NCBI GenBank assembly: GCA_905147135.1
Contig: LR990057.1
Location: 4,402,001 to 4,466,000, forward strand
Source of the DNA: Blastobasis lacticolella
Taxonomy: Eukaryota; Arthropoda; Insecta; Lepidoptera; Blastobasidae
Length of the DNA stretch: 64,000 bases
Reading direction: 5' to 3'
In this document: positions 14,101 through 25,700 of the stretch, piece after piece
How positions within the stretch are numbered: the stretch's first letter is position 1
Layout of the letters: each line of letters starts with the position of its first letter
The notes under the pieces: model-generated
What the model was told of the DNA's origin: nothing
Database searches by the model: none
The model's input: the letters and a program-made list of their open reading frames with translations, nothing else
Program-made: the position numbers and the translations under genes

Positions 14101-17100
14101 CAAAGCAAACCACACAAGCCACTGTAAAATGATTAATTTGCGGAAGATACCTCCGAAACCTGTACATCGTAACTATCCCGAGTAACTACAAGCCACAATT
14201 TCCGCGCGCAACGAGTTCAAAGCACCGAGATCAAGGTCAAAATAGCCATGACTCACTGCCGGCACTATTATTAAATTTTCTTTTTGTTAACGCAAAAAAA
14301 TGCGGCATCAGACGAGCTACGGAGTTCCATACAATCTTTAGGTTTAGAAAAACTGACTTATTTATGAGAGTTTGGAAACTATCTAATCGTATATCTCTAA
14401 CGCAATGATTGACATCTATTCCGATAAACTAAGGCCCATTTAAATATTGAGATAAATGAAAAATTTGAAGTACAACTCCACATTTTATTTGCAAGTTAAA
14501 CGGAAAACTCGATAAACGTTAACTGATCCAAATATTAATTTAACCGCTAGATTTGCTTTCATTGTATGTATTGTACTGAGCGTTTGATTACGCAATATAA
14601 TTACATTCTTTACTTGACTTTCATAGAGAAAGTTTAAATCGAACTCGCTATCAGCTTATTTGATGACGATATGGTGTAAAATATCGCCAGCACAGTGAAA
14701 CAACGTTGTTACTATTGTTTAGTAACAATGTTGTTTAGACTATTACAGTACTACACTATACTTTTAGATGACTATATACTAGCGAGTGATCAGTTTTCAC
14801 TCGCGTGCAGTTGCAAACTCTGCGGCTCTGTGAATATTGTACAAATTTTTTCATTAACAAGCAAGCGGACCGGATAGTAAGCGGTAACTGTCGCCCATAA
14901 CATCTACTTTGAGCGGCTTTGAGTTGAGAGCGCGTTCTTTGTCTTAAACGAAACAATACAGTCTAAAAGTATGGTCTCTACACCCCTTCTCGATAGAGAT
15001 ACTAAGAGCAATGTTTAAAAAAAAATTGCCCTGGCTAAACAAATGCTTCAGCGGTGGTAATGAATGATGGGCTTTGCCCATCTCCGAAGGGATCCTAATG
15101 TTTTCCGGTCTCAAAAGTAGGTAGAGCTCGTCTAGTCTAAGATGACGCGCCCCACTACTTAGTTAGTTGATTTCGATGTGTGAGTGCAAATATTGATAAC
15201 GACACTTCATCTGTGTGGGAGCCAATGAACGACGCGTGCTGCTACGTTTGAATCTCACCGGCAACTGAATGACCAATTACAACGGCATTTGTATATGTAT
15301 TGCGTCCATATTTTAAACTTGCTTGTGTGCGTTAATGCGATAGTGGGGCGCGTCATATTAGATTAGACGAGCTCTACCATATTATACCGATGGTAGGATT
15401 CTGTCAAGCCAGCACGACTATCACAAGTGTGTCCAAGACACAGCTCGCGCCGCGAGCGAGCCTTTGTTTCTTTCTCTCAATACTAAGTTGAAAGAGATAG
15501 CACTATCTATGTCGCGCCTTTTCTCGCTTATCGCGCGCGAGAGCAACTTGTGCTAGCCACACTGGAGAGTATAACCTGGGGATACCTCCTTTTCTATTTC
15601 TCCCGCCGAGCTACAATGTTTGCATTGTTGCGTTTCGGTTTGAAAGTTAAGGTAGCCAGCGCAATAATGCCTGGACTCCAACAATCTGGAGAATAGACGA
15701 GAGGCGAATCGTTTTAACAACCAATAGAAGCTTATTATTTACACATTTCGTATCCGCATAGCTTCAGTGCTTGATACGCTTGAGCAGAGCGAAGAGATGT
15801 CTCATATTAGTATGGCGTGATCAAAGCAGAGACATGAGTTGGGCGGCGGCGCGAAGCGGAGACGAGATCTCTCGTACATCTGTAAGCAGCATGCGCTAAG
15901 CGGCGCTACTAGTTCCTATCGTATGTTCGGCCCTATTTTTTAACCCTTTCACATGCACGTAAGCGCTTATAGACAGCTATTCTAAAAGACGTAAAAAATT
16001 TCGAGTTCGCTACGCTCGCTCAAGTTATTTACGTTTATAATAATCACGCAATCTTTTTAGGTAGCTAAATTTTAAAAAATTTCGAGTTAACTGTGCTCGT
16101 TTATTAATTGATTTATGCCATAGTCTTATTACAAATACGTAATTTAGTCGAATTGAAAAGGTTTACTCCGCAGTTATCTATGTTATGTAGAAGTGCAGTG
16201 CGGCCCCCGCCTTCACTCCATTTTTCTACTGTGGCTCTTTCCTATAAAAAGGTTGCCGACGTCTGTCGTAGACTTAGCAAAATACAAAAATATCGATAAA
16301 GAATATTAATATACAGTGCAATTTTAAAAGTCAACAGCAAATGGTGTCACTGACTTTACAATAGACAGGTGGGTGGATCTGTTCCGTTTTAGTAAGCAAA
16401 GAAATGTAAATTTATGTATGTGTCATTTGTAATAAGTTGATTAGTTATCAAAGGTGACTTGGTCTAGAGCGACACAAGCAAGAGTTGCGAGTGACGGAAA
16501 TAAAGATGCTGCGGTGGATCCCGCACAGATCACGTGCGGAACGCCCACATCCGCGGTAGCCTCCATGTCCGTGATATCGCGGATAAGCTACAAGAGTGTC
16601 GCCTTCGATGGTACTACTCGGGTCGTCCCGTGACCATGATGCATGCAACTGCGACGAAATATCGGACAACTTGTTATCTAAGGCACAAGGTATAACCCGT
16701 ACGATACGCGATTGTTTAAAACAGCATAAAAGCAGTTTAATTCAACATCTAACATAATAAATGAAGTGATAGGTACGTGGATTATGATCACAAACAGAAA
16801 CACTGGTATACCTGTTCATAATATAGATAGGTATACATTACATTGTTAGATGGCATACGTAACACAGTATTTGACTAGCACGGTTGCCAACGTGTTCGCA
16901 TAACCCTGTACAATTTGTCTGAAATAAAGATTTGTATTGTATTGTATTGTATGTATTAAACCACAATATTTTTTAAGTTTAACTTGTAAACTTTTAACCA
17001 TACAACCAATAGGGGGAGGTGTAGTAACTGTACTGTGCAAATATGTTTACATGTTCTCGAAAACGAATTTAACTCCAGACATTCGGCATAAACAGTTTCT

Positions 17101-20100
17101 TCTCACTATTCCTGAAGGATATAGGGGGTTTATATCAGAAAACTTCAAACTACACATGGGCGAAAACCAAGGGGATATAGCCAATTTATAAATAGGATAA
17201 TTCAAGGATATAGCCAATTTATAAATAGGATAATTCAACAAGTACGACAAGAAATAAAAATGCAAGTCAAACCTGGAGCGGAAGCTGCTGCCTCTTGGCG
17301 CGAAATCTTCGTTGGCTTCGCGCGGGGGCCTGCGGTCCTCTTTAAAGCTCTTCTCTCTTCTGAAACTCTTCTTGCTGCCTTCACTGCCCTCCGGGGAGCT
17401 GAATGAGTCCGGAGCATCTTTCCGCACAGGCGTTGTGGCTTTAACCTGGGTATTAGTTTAGAAAGGTTAGCTTTGGACAGCCAGACACGAAAATTCGAAG
17501 CTATACCCATATTTAGAATTCTAAAAGTTTGTGTTTTTTTCTTTAGAATCCTAGGAAGATAAAAACTGGCTTTAAAAATCTACACCAAAAAGAATAACAC
17601 TATACTTCTTCTAGACACGCATGCTCGACCTCCTCGTCGCTTTCCATCAGGTGAGTTGAGGTCAAATGCAAGCCCATTAATAATTAAAAAAAAAGCTTTT
17701 CATATACAATATGTTAGATCATTTATTTTTGCAATCCTATGCCCAAAGCTTGAGACTTTGCAGCCCAGTATCAGATTTCTCAAACGTCTTGAAGCACCTT
17801 TATCTGATACTAAAAGTAAATAATGAATATCACGCTTTTTTCAACCTGCCTAATTTTAAATTTTTTAAATAGTGGTGGTTTGCAGTTCTAACGGATTCCA
17901 ATTGGAATCCAATAAGACTCAAATTGGTTTGGATTGGTGGTTTTTGTTTTCTTTACTTTTCCGTTGTTACATTTGATCAGTTCTGGATTCAACCACTTTT
18001 TGATGTAGGGCAAAGCTAAATATTCATTATTTAAGAATTAATTAGGCCACTTTTCTCCATTGGAGTGGGGGCTCGTGATATCACTTCTATGTAAAATTTC
18101 ACCACAGGAGTGACATCATGAAACATTTCAACGCACTGTGTCAGCGTTATCTTTTATTAAGTAACAAAATAAATAACATGTGTCCAATACTTTTTTAATA
18201 ATCTACCTGACAGACTAAAACAATTTTCTGTCATCATCCTTAGGTTTAGGTTTGGGGCTCCCATTTTCCGTACTTGGACTCAAATTTGGTCCTTTATATG
18301 TGACTAAGAGCCGGCTATTGTAGCCAGCCCAGCTCCTTCCAGAAGTCTATTAGTCTCTTAGAACGTTCACAGACTTCTCGAAGGGACCCTGTTCCTATTG
18401 AGGCTTTAGCTCTGTAGTCCTTTAGCTCCTCACACTCCAGGACCACGTGAGCTGTTGTTTCCTCAGCTACTAAACATCCCCGGCTATCTGTATCTCCAAT
18501 GGTATGCAGTAGTTTGTTCAGGGGGAGGTGCCCTGTAATTGTACCAACTACTGTCTTAATTTCTCTCCGTTTAGGTTCAGTAGTCTTTTAGTTAGCTTAG
18601 GGGATCTTTTCCTCAGTCATCATCCTTATTAGTTATTAACAATTATATATATCATACATACAATATTAACTACCTATGAGCCCTCAAAGTATATGTCTTA
18701 TCAACATTTATCCTTAGTGTAAGTGCTATAAAATAAGATTTAAATTATTGGGAAAAATCGCCACCTTTGCCAAAACTTACCTCTGTATTGCTTCTGGGTT
18801 GTGACAGCTGGGTCATCCGCCTAGCAACATCCAGGGGTGGAGACACAGTATCATCGACAAGTGAAACCAGCATTGTGTCATTTGACAACATTCCAACAAT
18901 TTGGGCCATCAATGTCTTCTCTAGGGCCAGCATTTCAAGCTGGTTTGATGTTTTGGTTTCCACTGGTCTGTTTTCAAATCCCTAGTAAATAAATAGGAAT
19001 AAAATATAAATAACTGATTCAAACTATTATTTTAGTTTTATTATAATAAAATGGATATTGTGTAAAACTGTTGCCATGTTTACTTACTTTTAAGGCACAT
19101 TTCATAGCTTGAGCCGGTAGCCTGATCAGATCTGGTACAATGGTTCTAAGATCAGATACTTCGACCTCTTGTTCATTACCATAGTCGACATATGCAACTA
19201 CCACTTTGTTTCCTCTTGTACCCTTGATGAGAGCCCTGTACCACTTGTCATCATCAGGGAACTTTGCACAACAGGCAGCACCAACAGGTAATTCTCCCGG
19301 GCAAGATGTGCTCTCGCAATGAATTTTGACAGCATTCATTACAGCATTCAAGTCATCAATCTTGTCTGATAACTGGATATAGAATTTAACACAACTATCT
19401 ACATATGAAACCAAAACAGACTTTCTGGTACCCAGTGTAAGCATATCCATAAATTTAAACTGCACTTTATCCTTCAAATTGGCCATAAGCAGATCCAGAA
19501 CATTCTGATTATCTAAGTACAGCTCTCCATACTGAATCAGCGGTGGTCCCTCAGGTGGGACTACATTCAATGTCAAAACCTTCCCATTGACAAGCTGCTT
19601 GAAAATCTCATTCAAATGTGGACCTTTTTCCAATTTCTTTACACCAGACAAGCAAAATCTCAGAGCAAACACATTAGGCTTGACAAATTCCTCAGGAATG
19701 TCAAATATATCATAATAAGATACCATTTCTGTATCACCAAAATCCACAAAGAACAGCTTGCATTGGGATCCAGAGAGATTCATGACTATTGCTCTACAAA
19801 TCATTCTATCGCCTGACATTCTGCCAAGACAAACGGTGCCAATCATTGGGGGCTCAGTTAGACTGCTATGTGGCCTTCTATTAATTTCTTCCATCATATC
19901 CTGGAATCTCTGACCCTCTGAAGCTAACTGTGCTGCAAAAAGTTCTGGTCCTTCTTCAGAATATGAAATAAATACTTTGTGCTGTGAATTAACATCCAGT
20001 AGCTTGCTCTTGTAAGTGCTTGACTTCTTCGGAGATAATGGTTTATTAGCTGCAATTGACCGTGCATTGCTTACCAGAGGCAGCCCAGTGTTTGGCACAT

Positions 20101-20974
20101 GCTGCGGCTGGCGCACAGGGGCTTTGAGACTGATTGGATTCCTGGACGCTTTATTGACCAATAGCCTCTGACTAATCAAGGAAGGCGGTGGCACACTACC
20201 ATTGTAGGGCAATGGAGAATTTTGTTGAAGTCGCATTGCGGAAGCAGGATTTGAAGGGAAGTTTTGATTTATCACAAATGGTAATGGTTCTGTATAAGGT
20301 ACCTCTTGTCCATAATTTGGTTGCCAGTTTAGTGTCTGTTGGTTCTCACCAGGCATTTGAAGAAATAACATCTCTTGTTTCTGCAGAGGCAACGCTATTC
20401 CATATCTATGTGACACCAGGTGTGATGACAAGTCATTACCCTTGAATTGTATGGCGATTAACGGAACTCTATGTGCAGCTTCAACATTCGCAGTATATTC
20501 TGCATAGCAGAGTAAACTTTGCAATTTCATCAACAAAGGCTCTTCCCATCTTCCTGAAGGGTGAATGACACGAGAAAGATAATAGTCAGTAGCGAGGCCT
20601 TTCATTTGAAGTAATATAGAATCATAGTTCTCGAGGTAACGTATTGTGCTCAAAGATATAATGTCTTTATTTCCGTAATCAATGAAATGTACGCCAACCA
20701 GGCCCTTCGACAGGCTGGTCGTGTTTATAATTTTTGCTCTGTAGTAAGTTCCATCTTTGTATTTGGCGGCACAGAGGATGCCTTCTTTTATAGCTGCAGG
20801 AGGAACGGCACCAATGCCGCTTTCCAAGTTATCACGGGCAGTTTCAAAGAGACTCTCTATCATCAGTGACGATTGCTGATCAAGCTGACCGCTAATTTTC
20901 AAGAAATGACCGTCAGCATCCACATGTGTAACGTACAAACGAAAAGATCTTGTATTTTCGTTGGGCAAAGTCAT
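5171..20974 (-). CDS. tud: multi-Tudor-domain protein, probable maternal protein Tudor orthologue (complete, 11 exons)
   Basis: Tudor proteins scaffold germ granules by binding symmetrically dimethylated arginines of Piwi/Aubergine-class Argonautes in the piRNA pathway. Exons in coding order: 20974-19088, 18981-18781, 17445-17273, 14056-13976, 13127-12807, 11295-10268, 10083-9935, 9848-9687, 9557-9391, 8966-8731, 8343-5171. All borders are GT..AG and all phases agree, giving 2,525 aa, close to the roughly 2.5-kDa-residue length of fly Tudor. Nine Tudor cores, approximate residues: 65-105, 378-415, 563-602, 1093-1130, 1294-1325, 1480-1515, 1670-1706, 1855-1887 and 2035-2070. Most show the C-A-K...WYRA...(D)YGN pattern. 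Domains 2 (DFGD) and 5 (DYGM) lack the usual Asn. Residues about 697-1000 form an Arg/Asp/Glu-rich linker. Residues after about 2150 are a Thr/Glu/Lys-rich disordered tail. Start ATG 20972-20974 is the first in frame, and a likely acceptor just upstream suggests a 5' UTR exon. Another large Tudor paralogue is possible, but size and domain count favour tud. Confidence 0.85.
5441..5668 (-). repeat. 114-bp coding tandem repeat (38 aa x 2) in the Tudor C-terminal tail
   Basis: Two adjacent in-frame 38-residue units, both containing AETPDKVTET and a later EKIN, lie at 5555-5668 and 5441-5554. They sit in the low-complexity Thr/Pro/Lys/Glu tail. The unit length is an exact multiple of three, so copy-number change would keep the frame. 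Shorter related SPEK/TPDK motifs flank them. Confidence 0.75.
8344..8730. other. Tudor-gene intron 10
   Basis: A 387-bp intron between the last two coding exons. AT-rich near the ends with a GC-richer middle (about 8560-8690). No gene or recognisable repeat seen. Confidence 0.5.
8967..9390. other. Tudor-gene intron 9 with short repeat fragment
   Basis: The segment about 9275-9325 (ctttccatcaggtgacccgc then ttgcctgttt) is a short copy of a repeat also seen near 13285-13310 on the opposite strand and at 17637-17670. Nothing else recognised. Confidence 0.4.
11296..12806. other. Tudor-gene intron 5
   Basis: A 1.5-kb intron. Open frames on both strands here do not continue any exon phase and show no domain. 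The one structured element is the hairpin at 12628-12763. Confidence 0.5.
12628..12763. mobile_element. small foldback (hairpin) element in a Tudor intron
   Basis: A 136-bp near-palindrome. The first ~46 bases (beginning gttaccatgg, ending cgacgcagtt) match the reverse complement of the last ~46 bases with about half a dozen mismatches. The central loop carries catggtcacgaag. Related sequence (gtgaccatgatgcatgcaac, tgcgacgaaatatcgg) recurs at about 16625-16665 and degenerately near 47840-47890, so this is part of a dispersed family. It lies 43 bp past the donor of the Arg/Asp-rich exon. Confidence 0.65.
13128..13975. other. Tudor-gene intron 4
   Basis: 848-bp intron. A short copy (about 13280-13330) of the cca(t/c)ctgatgg repeat is present; otherwise AT-rich with no coding signal. 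Confidence 0.45.
15124..15374. mobile_element. TA-target MITE, copy 1 (Tc1/mariner-like)
   Basis: 251-bp element bounded by TA on both sides (15122-15123, 15375-15376). Terminal inverted repeats of about 35 bp begin gagctcgtctagtctaa and read through gacgcgccccacta. No coding capacity. A second copy with the same ends and interior lies at 55379-55619. A TA target duplication is typical of the Tc1/mariner superfamily, so this is probably a nonautonomous derivative. Confidence 0.85.
15407..15575. repeat. dispersed GC-rich repeat, copy 1
   Basis: Contains agctcgcgccgcg, a gaaagagatagcactatct segment, cttatcgcgcgcgag and cttgtgctagcc. The reverse complement of about 55890-56020 carries the same blocks in the same order with scattered mismatches. 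Both copies lie next to a copy of the TA MITE. Confidence 0.6.
16480..16680. repeat. dispersed repeat fragment
   Basis: The block cgtcccgtgaccatgatgca followed by gcaactgcgacgaaatatcgg is shared with the hairpin at 12628-12763 and, degenerately, with about 47840-47890. The upstream part resembles degraded LINE coding sequence, but I cannot assign a family. Confidence 0.45.
17446..18780. other. Tudor-gene introns 2 region
   Basis: 1.3-kb intron. A repeat fragment (tttccatcaggtgag) occurs at about 17640. The segment about 18300-18600 is compositionally less AT-rich and may be an old mobile-element relic, but no protein similarity is evident. Confidence 0.4.
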
Positions 20975-22120
20975 TGTTACCTACTGCAAGTTCTTTCAGA
21001 AGGCAGAGATTAGAGTTATAAAACATAAAATTATAATAACTCACATAACTCCTCTTTGAAATAAAACTGCAGACGTCGTATTTCGCTGGACAAAACTCAA
21101 GTAAAAAACGCCGCTTTCTTTTCCGTTTACGTTTGCAATAAACATGGCGGCCTGGCACAAAAAATTACGTTTGTCTGATCTGTGGCACTTATTGTCTATA
21201 ATATATAAGGCTATCTATAAACATTATCCGATCTGTCTGTGTTAGAAATCGGAAATTCTGGTTAAATATTGAAAAATGCAATAATATTTGAAACGTTGCT
21301 TTTACTTGTAGTAACACTAAAAAAAAGTTTTCGGCGCACAAAAGACTGATTGGGGCTAAAAAAATACACCTGTTTCTTTACAGTTTTTTTCACTGTATGT
21401 TTTATTAAGTTATTTTTATACAGGACGCCATAATTAGAAATCGCTTATCGCTTATAATTTGACAGCTTGAGTGAAGCAGTTAGTTAACATCGTCTGCCAC
21501 GCAGAGGTACCGGGTTCGATTCCCGGCTGAGCAGAAATTGAAATGCTCATTTTTAATTTCTGGTACAGCTAGTGTCAAATAAGAAGAGACTTCGCGAGTC
21601 ACGTGGTTTGACTTGCACTGTATATGATTACCTGCGCGAAATCCGCTCCACTGCCATTTGATTTGACAAGTCTCTTCTTTCGTGACGCGGGTTATACGGG
21701 TCTGCGGGACTATTGTCTAATGCGCTCACTACATTTGACCAAATTTAGTAGCCTAAATTCAGAAACAAAAAGCGAGAGAGCAAATCAATGTCGAATGTAA
21801 TGCTCACATAATAAGGTCAATTTTTGTATCACTTATATTATGTTAAATAAAATTATGTTACTCGTCGCTCTGCTTTTCAAAAGTCGTAATACAATAATGG
21901 ACCTTATTTTCCACAATAATTTGCTCTCTAGCTTTTTGTTTCTAAATTTACCTTTTAAATCTCAACATCAATATTATTATTATTATATTTATATAATAAT
22001 AATTAACAACATAATATTATATAATATTAATAATACATTTATTGTAATGTGTTTTTAATCATTTAGAATTATGTAATATATTTATTACGGTATACGTATA
22101 TTTAATTTTAAAATAATTAT
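20975..22120. other. 5' flank of the Tudor gene and intergenic DNA
   Basis: A likely 3' splice acceptor (ttgcag on the minus strand, about 20985-20990) precedes the start codon, so a noncoding first exon probably lies near 21000-21170. No promoter motif is certain. Beyond it are a SINE (21465-21573) and AT-rich sequence with gtaata-type microsatellite runs at 21960-22050. Confidence 0.45.
21465..21573 (+). mobile_element. short tRNA-related SINE, copy 1
   Basis: Has a tRNA-like B box (gggttcgattccc) preceded by an A-box-like ttagttaacatcgtctgcc and followed by a body gagcagaaattgaaatgc. A second copy in the opposite orientation lies at 54678-54792 with the same order of blocks. The cloverleaf is not complete, so this is not a tRNA gene. 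Confidence 0.65.
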
Positions 22121-22545
22121 TCATCGTCATCATCAACATCATCATATCAGCCAGAAGACGCCCAACGCTGAGCATAGGCCTCCCCCAGAGATCTCCACAA
22201 AGGCCGGTCCTGGGCTTACCGCATCTATCTGGTACCTGCGATCCTTACCAGGTCATCGCGATCCACCTTGTGGGAGGCCTACCCACGCTGCGTCTTCCGG
22301 TACGTGGTCGCCACTCGAGAACTTTACTGCCCCATCGGCCATCTGTTGTTCGAGCTATATGTTCACCCACTGCCACTTCAGTCTAGCAATCCTTAGAGCT
22401 ATGTCGGTGACCTTGGTTCGCTTGCGAATCTCCTCATTTCTGATACGATTGCGCAAAGAAACTCCGAGCATAGCTCTTTGCATTGCCCTTTGAGTAACAC
22501 TAAGCTTTCTTGTAAGGCCTACAGTGAGCGGAAACGTTTCAGTTC
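22121..22545 (-). mobile_element. RTE-type LINE fragment, 3' part (split by the gypsy element)
   Basis: Minus-strand sequence encodes, with degeneration, the C-terminal region of an RTE-clade polyprotein: repeated R/W-rich segments and a WxS..PRTG.R.VGRPP-like context. It ends in a short atgatgatg-type tail (plus strand about 22125-22145), as RTE elements do. The other half resumes at 28052 after the gypsy insertion and its agttc duplication. Confidence 0.7.
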
Positions 22546-22671
22546 TGTTGCAAACTATATTGCATGCTCTTTGGATTCCAGAGAGTTCTTGTACTGTGTC
22601 ACTTGTGTTTTTGTCAGTGTCTTATAAACATTATATTTTTGCAATAATTATAAATATGCTTATTTATAACA
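22546..22671 (+). repeat. 5' LTR of the gypsy element
   Basis: 126 bp, TG...CA termini, AT-rich 3' half with a ttataaac motif that may be the TATA box. Compared with the 3' LTR it has tactg for tgctg and gtcagtg for gtcaatg. Confidence 0.9.
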
Positions 22672-22700
22672 GTGGCGACGAGGATTTAAACCGATAGAAA

Positions 22701-25700
22701 ATGAACAGTGAACAATTTGACAAATTCCTTGCATTGCAAGCTACACAACAAAAACAAATTTCTGACATTTTACAATTATTGCTGACACAAAAGCAAACCG
22801 CAACTGCTGCGACTCCCACACCAACAACGTCAAACGGCACGGAGTCAGCCAGCTCTTCGCACACTAACGGCAACAGAAACAGTATTTACAACTGCTTTAA
22901 AAGCGACAAATTCAACCCTGATGATACTGCGGTTGAGAACTTTGTCGACTACTTTGAGACTAAATGCGAGCTTTGGGGAGAGGAAGCACGAATCATACAG
23001 AAAGAGCTTTTATTTACCTGCCTCTCACCTGAAACTTTTCACGACATAAAAGTTGCCCTGACACCAAATTTCGAAAACAGTACGTATGCAAATATTCGAA
23101 CTAAGCTGCTCGATCTGTTCAGAATCAAACGCACAAGATACAGAGCATTAACTGACTTTTGGAACTGCATTCGAACAGACAATGAGTCGATGGAACACTA
23201 CGCTAACAGGCTAAAAGAAATCAGCAAAGATTGCGGCTACAACAATGAACAGCTAGAACGACAATTACGTGACCGCTTCGCAACCGGTCTCAACCACGAA
23301 CAGTTACAAATTGACCTAAAACAAAAATGGCCAGATTTACAAGAGTTTCAAGACGGAAAAATTAACGAAGTATCATTTTCTCAGATCTTCAGTGTTGCAC
23401 AATCGCGAGAGCGTGCAGAAAGCGATACAGACACACACATTAAAGTCAATAAGATTAAAAGAAATAGCGGATCTTACTTGGACGCGTCTCCGCGAAGATT
23501 ACGTACACATCAATGCCTCAGGTGCGGTGGACCCGAAAGACATCCGTTAATTCAATGTGCAGCAAAAGCCCACACTTGTAAAGAATGCAATATTGAGGGC
23601 CATTTCGAGGACTGCTGTATCAAATCGGGCAAAGCTTGCCTGCCCAACCGGAACGACCATAAACTAAGAACATTTACAAAGAGAAACAAATTACACAAAC
23701 TAAAACATGACGAAGTCAGCAACCATTCTTCACAAGCATCTTACTCAGATGTTAGCCATGATGAATCAGACACCGTTTGTCAAATTAATAAAAGAAAAAG
23801 TAAAGACAGCAAGAAAATAGATGTTGTAATCAATGATATACAATGTACGTTGGACTGGGATCCCGGTTCCGTATTTTCAATTATCAGTACGAAGTTCTGG
23901 AGGTGCATTGGGGCACCCCCTCTTACGAAAGCTCCAGGTTTGCGTGCCTACGGAGACATAAGGCTTAGGCCAAAAGGTCTGACAGACGTAACAGTTCGGA
24001 TTCAAGATAAGGAAAAGCTACTACCTGTTGTCGTCATGCAGGGCGCTGACCCCATGTTGTTCGGCCTACAGTGGAGCGAGTCGTTTGGCATGGAGTTCCC
24101 AAAACCAGTCTATTCCATTAAGAGCACGGAACGTAGACGTACGGCCATCACTCTTAAACAAGTTCTAGACAACCATGCTACGCTTTTCGACGGTAAACTT
24201 GGCAAAGTCAAAAATTATCTAGTCAATATACATGTCAAACCTCATGCTCAACCAAAACACATTCCCGCAAGGTCCATCAAATTTTCAATGAAGAAAAACA
24301 TAGAAGTTGAACTAGACCGTTTAGTTCAAGAGGGTATCATAACGGAAGTAGACCCAAACATTACGCCAATACAGTGGGCCACACCGACAGTCAACGTAAT
24401 CAAAAGCAACGGTCAGGTCAGAATCTGTGGTGATTACCGCAGCACGATTAACCCTGTCTTATTAACACACTCACACCCAGTCCCTTTGTTTGACCAATTG
24501 CGCCAGAGCCTTGCAAATGGAGAAAAATTTTCAAAAATTGACTTAAAAGATGCGTACCTTCAATTTGAGATTGCACCTGAGTCCAAGCATTTATTAACAC
24601 TATCAACGCACAAAGGGTATTATATGTACAACCGTATGCCTTTTGGCATCTCAACGGCGCCATCAGTCTTTCAGCATTATCTGGACAAGCTACTAGAAGG
24701 CATACCGAATGTAGCAGTTTACTTCGATGATATTGCGGTTACGGGAAAAAACGACAAGGACCATCTAGAAAGTCTACGCACCGTATTTGAGAGACTCTAT
24801 CAAGCAGGATTAAAAGTAAACTTGAAGAAATGTGCGTTCTTACAACCGGAAGTCGAGTATCTAGGACACACGATTGACAAAAACGGTGTACGTCCAACGA
24901 AGTCCAAGATAGAAGCTATTGCCAAGGCTTCCCCTCCTACCAACGCCAAGGAGCTAAGATCGTTTCTCGGGTTGGTGAATTTTTACGAGCGTTTTATACC
25001 ACACTTACACGGTGTATGCGCCGATCTTCACGCGCTGACGGGAGGTCGACTGAAGTGGAGATGGACTGACAATGAAGCTCGGGTTTTCAAACAAGCAAAA
25101 ACCCTGATTGTACGTTCTAAACCACTAGTAGCCTTCAATGATAAACAACCACTTTATTTAGCCTGTGATGCATCAGAAAACGGCGTGGGAGCAGTTCTTT
25201 ACCACAAGAAAAACAACATAGAACAGCCAATTGCTTTTGCATCGCGGAAATTACGATCAGCAGAATCAAAATATTCTGTTATAGACCGCGAAGCTCTTGG
25301 AATATTTTTTGGAGTCAGAAAATTTTATCAATACCTTCGCGGCCTGAAATTCACTCTGGTCACAGATCATAAGCCTCTAATTCATATTTTGGGACCTCAA
25401 CGAAATTTACCGAAAATAGCTAACAATCGCTTAGTACGATGGGCTTTAATAATTGGTAGCTATAATTATGACATCCAGTATACAAAAGGCTGCAACAATA
25501 TAATCGCAGACTACCTGTCAAGAATGCCTAACCCAGAAGAGCTACCTTCCAAGTCTGAACTTGCTGTGCACAGAGTTGTAGCTCGCCTTCAGACGGATAG
25601 AATTAATGATCTAGAACTATCTGAAAATTCGATGCGTGATGAGACCCTTAAAGATATAACACTTAAGCATATATCACAGTTTATTAAAACAGGTTGGCGT

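Larger units (their letters stand above)
14057..17272. other. Tudor-gene intron 3, repeat-filled
   Basis: 3.2-kb intron containing the TA-flanked MITE (15124-15374), a GC-rich dispersed repeat (15407-15575) and a repeat fragment at about 16480-16680. No gene seen. A short tandem duplication (caaggatatagccaatttat type) occurs at 17170-17235. Confidence 0.5.

Noticed and set aside
20913..21158. Minus-strand open frame with a KRKRKRKRR run near the Tudor start
   Set aside because: It overlaps the true start in another frame, crosses a probable 5' UTR intron and shows no domain.
21480..21535. Second tRNA-like B box (gggttcgattccc)
   Set aside because: No complete cloverleaf; the same sequence with the same body recurs at 54678-54792, so it is a short SINE.
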